From Bifiguratus adelaidae (Eukaryota; Mucoromycota; Endogonomycetes; Endogonales), in contig MVBO01000003.1 of the NCBI GenBank assembly GCA_002261195.1, positions 92,143 to 156,142 on the forward strand: a stretch of DNA of 64,000 bases. Reading direction: 5' to 3'. Under the pieces are notes generated by a model that did no database searches, had not been told where the DNA came from, and saw nothing but the letters and a program-made list of their open reading frames with translations. The position numbers and the translations under genes were made by a program. Positions 53,803 to 64,000 of the stretch are shown here, piece after piece. Every line of letters starts with the position of its first letter. The first letter of the stretch is position 1.

Positions 53803-55992
53803 ATGTCGGATCAGTCTGAACATGGTGTGACTGTGGAGCATGCACAAAGTATACAGGGCGAGAAGGTGGTAGAAGGGCATCCAGAGGGCATCAGTGACGA
53901 CAATGACTCGATTGCCCGAAAATCAGACGAGGACAATAGTGCACAGCATGCTGACCGCGTGAACGGATCACACTGGGAGAACGAGCGACAGACTACACCT
54001 CAGGCACCCTTTCCCGAAACACCATTGATGTCGACACCGCAGACCAAATCCACAGTGCCACTGACCTCGACGCCTTTTGCAAATCAACTTGCGCTTCTCA
54101 ATACCGTGGCACAGTCGGGTGCATCGAAAAAGCGTCCATTGAATGAAGCGACAAAGAAGGATACCTCTCGCGGAAACTACAAATATCATCCTCCCAAACG
54201 AAAGCCGAAACGCGCCAATGAGCCATTGCATCTGTTGTTGCAGGAGGTTGCGAAGCTGGTAAGGTTTTCTGTAAATCTATCCCTTCAGTAGTGCATATTG
54301 ACCATTGGAATAGTTCATCCTGGACGAAGTGTGCACATGGTCCGAAGAGATTATACAACAACAATTCTCATCGAGCCATCTGGCGGAATTCATGAGCAGA
54401 TTACGTGACTATACTTCTAGTGAATTCAATTGCACAGATTCTTCCGGTGCAACCTTCAAAACGCCTTTAGATCGCGCAAAGAACCGATTAGATGCGCATT
54501 CGAACGACGTCATGAAAGCAGGCTTTGAACGTGTCTTGTCACAGCCAGAGGTGCGTGAATAAATCCAGAAAATTGAGGACTGACATCTTTGGTTAGCGTG
54601 CCCTTGAACGACTGCAGGATTTGTCTTCTGCGACAAAGATTGTCAATGATTGTATGCTTGAGTTAGGCTATGCTTATGAGCATTCCAAAGAGCGATGGTA
54701 CAAGAAGCTGAAGAAAGATGGCGCAAAGAAGCGCAGCAATGAAGCAGCAGGAGGAAAAGAAGCCACACAATCGGGTGAAGAGCCGATGGAAGGGCAAGCC
54801 CCACGTGGTCACGATGAGGCAATCGATGTACAAGAAACAAATGACGAAGAAAATCGTTCGGAAGTTGGGGATAGTGTAGCCGACGATACCGAGGACACGC
54901 AGGCTGATGCGCCTGAAGGTGGATCATCCAAGCGGAAAACGCAAAACCAAGAATCTCCATATTATCCCAAAGGTAAGTGTATATCGTTGATTCGCATCAT
55001 TTATCCTAATTTATTGGCTAGGAATTGCAAATGTGCTTCGTTTATGGGATCAAGCACGTTTCGAGGAGCGAAAACAAGGCAGAGCCGAGAGTGGACAAGG
55101 TGGAGATCACGGCCGAGCTAAGGAGGATGCAGGGCGGGGACCAGTTGGCGAGCGCGATCAAAGAGGCGGTCGACAGCCAGATCAGAGAAACGACCATCAA
55201 AGGAGAGATCGACGTGACCGATTCCTGGATCGCGAACGGAGAGACAGGCCGGATCATGGAACATTTCGTGGTTACCAAGACCGATATGGAGAAGGGGCCT
55301 CCTACGTTAGAAACAATGCAGGGTATCAACATCCACCTTATGGTAACGATAGGCGTGGTCCACCGCCCCCACATTACGCCAGTCCGCAGCAGTACGGACA
55401 TTCACAGACACCGGGTGTTATGCAAGCCGGACCACCTCCTTTGACCCAGCAGCAAATGCAAGCTGGAAATCCTGGATCGAGTACTGCTGGCTATGGTAGG
55501 TCGGCTCTGCAGGGAAAGTTAGTGTTATTGATACAATGCCTTCGCAGCATACGCATATACAGCTGCATCGCATCAGCAAGCACATTCCACGTACCCGACC
55601 GCACCGCAGGCAAGCGCTTCGACACCACATCAGACTGTATATTCTGCACTTCCATCCACATACACCGCACATCAGCAAAGTCCTACAGCTTGGAACACAC
55701 AAGGCGGCCAACTTCAGCTCTCCATGTTCAAGAGCAGAGACCCCGGTCGCCATAGTTCTATCCCTTTACCAACGTACGTATACCTACGGTTTGTGAAATG
55801 CGCATCCACGTGGTTTGGACTTTTTCTCTAACGGATTTCAGTGACTTTCTTGCTGGACCCGTTTACAATCAACCACGTCTTTCCATGCCCGCACCACACC
55901 AGATATTAGGCACAATACGAGGATACATCATAAGAGATGCCGAAGGTAACATTGGCATTAGCGAGTATCTCTTTGAGACTATGCAACAATGA
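53803..55992 (+). CDS. Unknown disordered, probably nuclear protein (acidic/basic, then Pro/Gln/Tyr-rich)
   Basis: Six exons (53803-54258, 54314-54550, 54597-54972, 55022-55495, 55548-55773, 55842-55992) chain in phase to 639 residues. The N-terminal 150 are acidic then Thr/Pro-rich and end in a basic cluster (KYHPPKRKPKR) resembling a nuclear signal. Residues about 150-290 are helical (FILDEVCTWSEEIIQQQF, ALERLQDLSSATKIVND). An acidic Glu/Asp stretch, an Arg/Asp/Gly-rich stretch (RDRRDRFLDRERRDRP) and a Pro/Gln/Tyr/Ala-rich tail follow. LRLWDQARFEER near 395 recalls segments after CTD-interaction domains of RNA-processing factors, but this is weak. An RNA-related nuclear role is inferred from composition only. 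Confidence 0.55.
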
Positions 55993-56417
55993 CTGGCTAG
56001 TCGCCATCAACTACCTCCATGGCCTCTTATCGCGCTACCGGTGTTACACAAATGAAGGCAATGGTACGACCGTCCCAGGGAATGTCAAGCGCGGTAGACA
56101 CCCTTTGCCTGTAACCAGCGTTCAATTTTATGTACCTTCCCCAGCGATCCTAGATGCTATTACATTCACCACATGTCTTCCATATCCGATCATGCGGCGA
56201 TCGTCCTGCACCATAGCCACCCAATCGCTGTCATTTCCCATCCCACTAAGCCCGGGTCCAGATGGAAAATGACCTCAGCCACAGAAAAAGTTTATAATAG
56301 CGCGTGTGTAACTGACCCCACAACTTGGACGCGAGCAATGTATGCCCCATATTTAAGGCTGTGGGTGGTGGATCATCTCGCTCGTGTCATTGGCTTGGGG
56401 CGCTGTTAGAGTAAAAC
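55993..56417 (+). other. Intergenic region, no gene recognised
   Basis: About 425 bp between two same-strand genes. A short ORF (56173-56409) has no recognisable features and may be 5' leader of the next gene. An AT-rich CATATTTAAGG stretch at about 56348-56358 lies about 60 bp before that gene's start codon and may be its core promoter. Confidence 0.4.
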
Positions 56418-57629
56418 ATGTCCGTGGCCGCGACTGCAGTTCCAAACTGCCCATCAGAATACACGATCAACGCGTGTTCATATCAGGTTCCTTCAAATGT
56501 GTGCAATCAAGCCTATATCAACGAGTTTGCGTTGTGTGAATGGTGCGCTGGCTTGAGTTCAGTAGGTTTTGAGAAGTTTAAGTCAGATGGAAACTGAAGG
56601 TTTGACTAGTATGTGGACGAAGTCATCAGTATCTGTAGTTCTATTGCGACGCTCACGAATCCAATCAATTCCGCCGCCTGGACTTCGTCAGTAAAGGCCA
56701 ACTTTGCGACACAGGCTGTGCCGTACCCTAGCTTGACGGCAGGTCAGATCACCAGTAATGGCCTCAACATGACTTGGTTTTCATCTGGCGCTGCGCCAAC
56801 TCCCAGCGCTCTGGCGCAAGACCCCATCACGATCACTCTAGGCTCTAGCATCGAGATTTTGAGCTTTCCCTCTGCAGGTGCTGCGCCTGTAACCCTCTTT
56901 GAGCCACTCTCTGGCCATTCTTTTGCCTCGGCCTCATCACAAAATGGGAGCAGCAATGGCAACGGAGGAAGCAGTTTCCCTATGTGGGCGATCGCGATTA
57001 TTGTCGTTGGTGTTGTCGGTATCGCTGGAATTGCTGGTTTGATCTTTTGGCGTAGAAAGCGACAAACTGGCGCCGCAGGAGCTGCTGCCACACCGCAGAC
57101 TCATCCACCTGCTGGCATGTATCAAAATGTCGCAATGACAGAGCCCCCCAACGAGCAGGTTGCCTACAATTACGGCGATAAACCCGACACTATGGCTATG
57201 GCTGGTGCTGCTGCCGGTGCCATGGGTGCGGCAGCATATAATGGAGCCATGCACCCTCAACCTGCACCTCAAGCTCAGCCACCTATGCAACAATACCAAC
57301 CACAGTACCAACCTCAATACGATTATCCTCAAACATATCCTGCTCCTGTGGCTTACCCGCCACCTCTTCAACCTCAACAGTACGCCAATTACCCGCCCAT
57401 GGCTGGTTCCAACTCTCCTGCCCTAACCTACACCACGGCCACCACGGACTCGGCCTATATGCCGCAACAGTATCAATCATCCTTTGCCCCTTCTACAACC
57501 TCTGGCAGTCAGGTTCCGCAAAGCACAGGCGATGCCAGCGTTCACGGCGCCGGCAGAGCTCATGAGGGCGAAGCTCGTGGTGCGCCGCCTACGAATGACC
57601 CACAATGGAAACCGGATGAGAACCATTAG
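56418..57629 (+). CDS. Single-pass membrane protein with Cys-containing ectodomain and Pro/Gln/Tyr-rich tail
   Basis: Two exons (56418-56561, 56610-57629) encode 387 residues. The N-terminal 60 hold seven Cys (NCPSEYTINACSYQVPSNVCNQ, ALCEWCAGL, ISICSSI). A Ser/Thr-rich ectodomain follows, then a strong membrane helix (MWAIAIIVVGVVGIAGIAGLIFW) with a basic stop-transfer RRKRQ. The cytoplasmic tail of about 210 residues is rich in Pro, Gln, Tyr and Ala, with repeated QPQYQ and YPPP-type motifs that could bind SH3 or WW domains. No clear cleavable signal precedes the Cys region. The layout recalls fungal cell-surface sensors, but no WSC or other named domain was seen. Confidence 0.7.
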
Positions 57630-57737
57630 GCATAACACCATCATGTACACTAGGCTTATTATGCATTATCATCAATCATCAATGTAGGAGTATTATGTTT
57701 TCACAATGGCTATTCTGGGGTACAAGGACATGACTCT

Positions 57738-58454
57738 TCAACTGGTCAACAAGACCTTTTTGTTGACCCACGTTTGACTGGCCAAACACTCCTTAACCAA
57801 GAAAATGCCTACGTCCGCTCTTGAGATGCTATACCCAATGGCGTCCTCACCAGCATTGATGTTGTTGGTGGCAGCACCGTCGGTCAACAGCGTTGGCTTG
57901 ACGACAATCTTTTCCGGAATAGCAACCGTCTCAAGAATCTTTTCCATGTTGGCCTTGTCGACAAGAGGTCGATGAAGTAGCCACATGTACAAAGGAACGA
58001 GAAGGTAGGGGACGTCCCGCTTTTCGCCAATGCCAGTGGTTGAGACCACGACGATGCGCTTGGGTGGGTTCGCGACTTGGCTAACCGCTTGTTGAAGCGT
58101 CTTCATGGCATCGGCGCAGATGGTGGGATTGTCCAAGGTGGCACCAGTGATGCCCATAATTGGTTTGCCGCCAAGACTACTGATAATCACATCCTGGTTC
58201 TCAATCACTTTCTTGACATCTTCCAGGTTGAGTGCATTACCTTGAACTTTTGTGAGACGCTGTTTTAGAGTCGTATCCTCCAGCTCCAATTTTGAAGGAT
58301 CCCGCAAGAGTACCGTCACCTCATGACCAGCCTTGACAGCTTCGACGGCTATACAAAAGAGGCCATGTGAGAACCTTTGCGATATAAAGAGACTTCACTA
58401 CTTACTCGCAGAGCGTGCACATCCTCCGGAGGCTCCAAATATGACAATCTTCAT
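57738..58454 (-). CDS. NAD(P)-binding Rossmann protein (atypical SDR, NmrA/biliverdin-reductase-B-like)
   Basis: Exons 58406-58454 and 57738-58348 encode 219 residues. The dinucleotide-binding loop IVIFGASGGCARSAVE is split by the intron; VTVLLRDPSKL follows and is suited to NADP. QGNALNLEDVKKVI, DVIISSLGG, KRIVVVSTTGIG and a C-terminal SRADVGIFLVKECL match small atypical short-chain dehydrogenases such as flavin/biliverdin reductase or NmrA-like sensors. Those families lack the YxxxK pair, as here. Substrate unknown. It diverges from CTP synthase. Confidence 0.85.
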
Positions 58455-58776
58455 GTTTGCGCAACTTCTATCGTTATAACTGTTCAGTGAGAGTTAAAAG
58501 AAATGGCTGGTCGTTGCATTTATATATAGTTTCAATAGATGCGCAACCTTGTCCGATGCCTTCCCTATTCAGCAACTGTCGCGTCGGAGACGGATACGCC
58601 AGCCACGTGACCATTTAATTCATTTTAGGGAAAAAAAGTTCTTAAGCTTCAAAGCAAAGGTCCGCTTTCCTTCCCGTTCAGCTCATTCTTGTCAGAGCGG
58701 GCGGGCACCCACTGCAGTTTACTCGTTTGACCCAATACACCTACTTATTGCTACTCTCACTTGACGATCTCGTGAC
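58455..58776. promoter_or_regulatory. Divergent promoter region between NAD(P)-binding protein and CTP synthase genes
   Basis: About 320 bp. A TATATATAG stretch near 58520-58530 could serve the leftward gene, about 70 bp from its start. The rightward side has pyrimidine-rich stretches near the CTP synthase start. Nothing else was recognised. Confidence 0.4.
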
Positions 58777-60742
<1,966 letters not shown>

Positions 60743-60853
60743 GCAATTATCGTGTGTAATCCGCAATTGTGTCATATAACGTGCATTAGCAATATAGACT
60801 TTTTCATTTCTAAATGGTTCGCTGGGTATGGCACATGACGTCTATCTAATCTT

Positions 60854-62151
60854 TTATTTTACGGTCTGGAACACCGGAGCCTTGTTGAAGCCACTAGACG
60901 CATCATTCAGTAGCTGCCAGTGTGATATGAATTGCACATTACCTTGAAAATGCTCGAGAAATCCAGTTTAGCATATTCCTCGGTCGAGGATACTTGATTG
61001 TAGATTTGGCTCGCTAGAGCTCCCAACATGACCGTGCTTTTGGCTTCGTTGGCGGCATTGGTAGCAAGCCGCAAATCCTTGGCCATGAGCGTATTACCAA
61101 AACCTCCTTGATAGCCATTACTTGACGGTACGTTTGGCAACACGCCAGGAACAGGATTGTAGGTGTCTGAGCTCCAGCAACGTCCAGTGGAGGTATTGAT
61201 GATTTCGGCCAACAGTTTTGAATCCATGCCCATTTTGACACCAAGTTGCATGGTCTCGCATACTCCAATCATTGAAATACCCAACAACATGTTGTTGCAA
61301 ATCTTGGCTACCTGGCCATTGCCGTTTGCTCCACAGTACCAAACCTTGCGTGCCATGGGTTGCAAATGCGGCTCAGCGAGTCGAAAGGTATCTTCGGAAT
61401 CAGCTCCAACCATGAAGGTCAACGTGCCTGCTTGCGCTCCTCCAATACCACCACTCACAGGTGCGTCTACAGCTTTTCCTCCCTTGTTGACCACCTCAGA
61501 CGCCATAGCCTTGGCGCAAAGAACATCGACCGTGCTACAATCGATGACGAGCGAGTCTGATCGCACGCCCTCCACCAAGCCATTATTGCCCATGTAAACA
61601 CTTTCCACCTGCGGTGTGGCTGGCAACATGGTAATGACAACCGCAGCCCGCTCAGCAACTTCCTTGGGATTGCTGGCGATATCAATGGCATTTGCTCTTG
61701 AGGAGCCTTCTCGATTATGTGACATGAAGCGGTCGACACTTGGTTTGAAGACGTCGTGGATGATGATTTTGTTGTCCGTCTTTGCGACCAGGTTGTTGGC
61801 CATGTGGAAACCCTAGGGAAACATGAGTAACTGTCGACACGTTCCTGAAAGTCTTACCATTTGTCCGAGACCAATGAATCCTATACTTTTCTGTCGATCT
61901 GCCTACAACAGCAGCGATTTCATACAAGTTTCTGTATGCTACCTTCATCTGTCCTTACCTCTGCAAACGTCAGCAAAGCGAACGAGGGCGAAGAAAGGCA
62001 TCGACGGTCAGTTTACGCACTGCGGACAGGTTATAGGTCACTCACGTTGGGAGTACTGCCTTTTTATCTGTGCCAGCTCTCCATAGCAAACACGGATTGA
62101 AGCTCCTTGAGAGGCTGTCAGCGGTCTTCTGCAGTGTAGAGCGCGCAACAT
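60854..62151 (-). CDS. HIBADH: 3-hydroxyisobutyrate dehydrogenase, mitochondrial
   Basis: Oxidises 3-hydroxyisobutyrate in valine breakdown. Exons 62046-62151, 61858-61898, 60943-61812 and, if a 29-nt intron (60914-60942) is removed, 60854-60913, give about 358 residues. Without that last splice the frame ends at 60907. An Arg/Ser-rich mitochondrial presequence (MLRALHCRRPLTASQ) is joined by a 147-nt intron to the Rossmann motif GFIGLGQMGFHMANNL. DCSTVDV, DAPVSGGIGGAQAGTLTFMVG, the catalytic-Lys segment GQVAKICNNM, and FGNTLMAKDL are present. The spliced end FSSIFKLLN resembles the family end better than the unspliced FKVMCNSY. Confidence 0.92.
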
Positions 62152-62326
62152 GATAAAAGAGCGCTTGCCGTTCAGACGGATAACCGTGAGAACGCGGGGA
62201 GATTTCCAAATGGGGACCTTCAATTAATTCATTTAGGAGTCAATAATTTTCGCATCTGGCCATGGTTTGGTATAACGCCTCTGATGGATACCTACAACCT
62301 CTCTACTGCTTGTACCCGTTTCACAT

Positions 62327-63849
<1,523 letters not shown>

Positions 63850-64000
63850 GGTGACAATGGGCGCAAGTGCTTTGCGAGCTATTATAGACCAAACAGTCGT
63901 TCATGCAACGAATCAGGCATAGAAACATCTTCCCATTTTGGGAAGGGATTGTATGGAAGGTGCATCGATGAGGGCAATTTACAGTGACATTCTAATAGTA

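Noticed and set aside
61899-62045. A 2-nt micro-exon in the HIBADH 5' region
   Set aside because: A single 147-nt intron using the acceptor after GTAGGCAG restores the frame without it.

Overview
This window is nuclear DNA from a fungus. Nearly every gene is broken by many short spliceosomal introns, mostly 43-66 nt, with GT...AG ends and a CTNAC-like branch site close to the acceptor. Genes are tightly packed, often as divergent pairs with 44-250 bp between start codons. The gene set (eIF4G, SPC25, SMC3, CTP synthase, a GH5 exo-glucanase, small GPI-type Ser-rich proteins) is fungal. Siva, taspase-1, YTHDC1-type and Pol mu-like homologues suggest a lineage that kept many ancestral opisthokont genes, such as an early-diverging fungus or a basidiomycete. 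The sequence alone does not fix the species.

Layout. 1-8.5 kb: the 3' end of histidyl-tRNA synthetase, an ALY/REF mRNA-export adaptor, mitochondrial glutaryl-CoA dehydrogenase, an Hst3/4-like sirtuin, a secreted ricin-fold lectin-like protein and a Siva-family zinc protein. 8.5-20.3 kb: DNA polymerase delta catalytic subunit (18 exons), a YTHDC1-like m6A-reader protein and eIF4G. 20.4-27.2 kb: the most remarkable locus, a 22-exon gene for a protein of about 1,900 residues. It joins an AT-hook, four Tudor-like barrels, two ZZ-like fingers, an extended PHD finger and a GATA-like finger to a bacterial-type DNA N4/N6 methyltransferase domain and a second, degenerate methyltransferase-like lobe. 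27.4-36.4 kb: a BRCT-containing family X DNA polymerase, taspase-1 and cohesin SMC3. 36.6-43.6 kb: a small GPI-type protein, SPC25, mitochondrial enoyl-CoA hydratase and a large membrane-anchored protein of unknown function. 43.6-50.5 kb: a universal stress protein, an F-box/LRR protein, an ACC-synthase-like aminotransferase with a C-terminal CaaX box, pyrroline-5-carboxylate reductase and DPH7. 50.5-64 kb: a Cys/Ser-rich secreted protein, a CBM21 glycogen-targeting PP1 subunit, a disordered protein, a single-pass membrane protein, an NAD(P)-binding protein, CTP synthase, 3-hydroxyisobutyrate dehydrogenase and a GH5 beta-1,3-glucanase.

The genes are mostly housekeeping and do not form a cluster or pathway, though several deal with genome maintenance and chromatin (POL3, Pol X, SMC3, SPC25, sirtuin, methyltransferase). 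No tRNA, rRNA, CRISPR array or transposon was recognised. Exon joins were worked out by hand from reading-frame continuity, splice consensus and remembered family motifs. Phase is consistent through every multi-exon model given. Exact boundaries in the lectin, the 39.9-43.5 kb gene and the ends of taspase and HIBADH are less certain.
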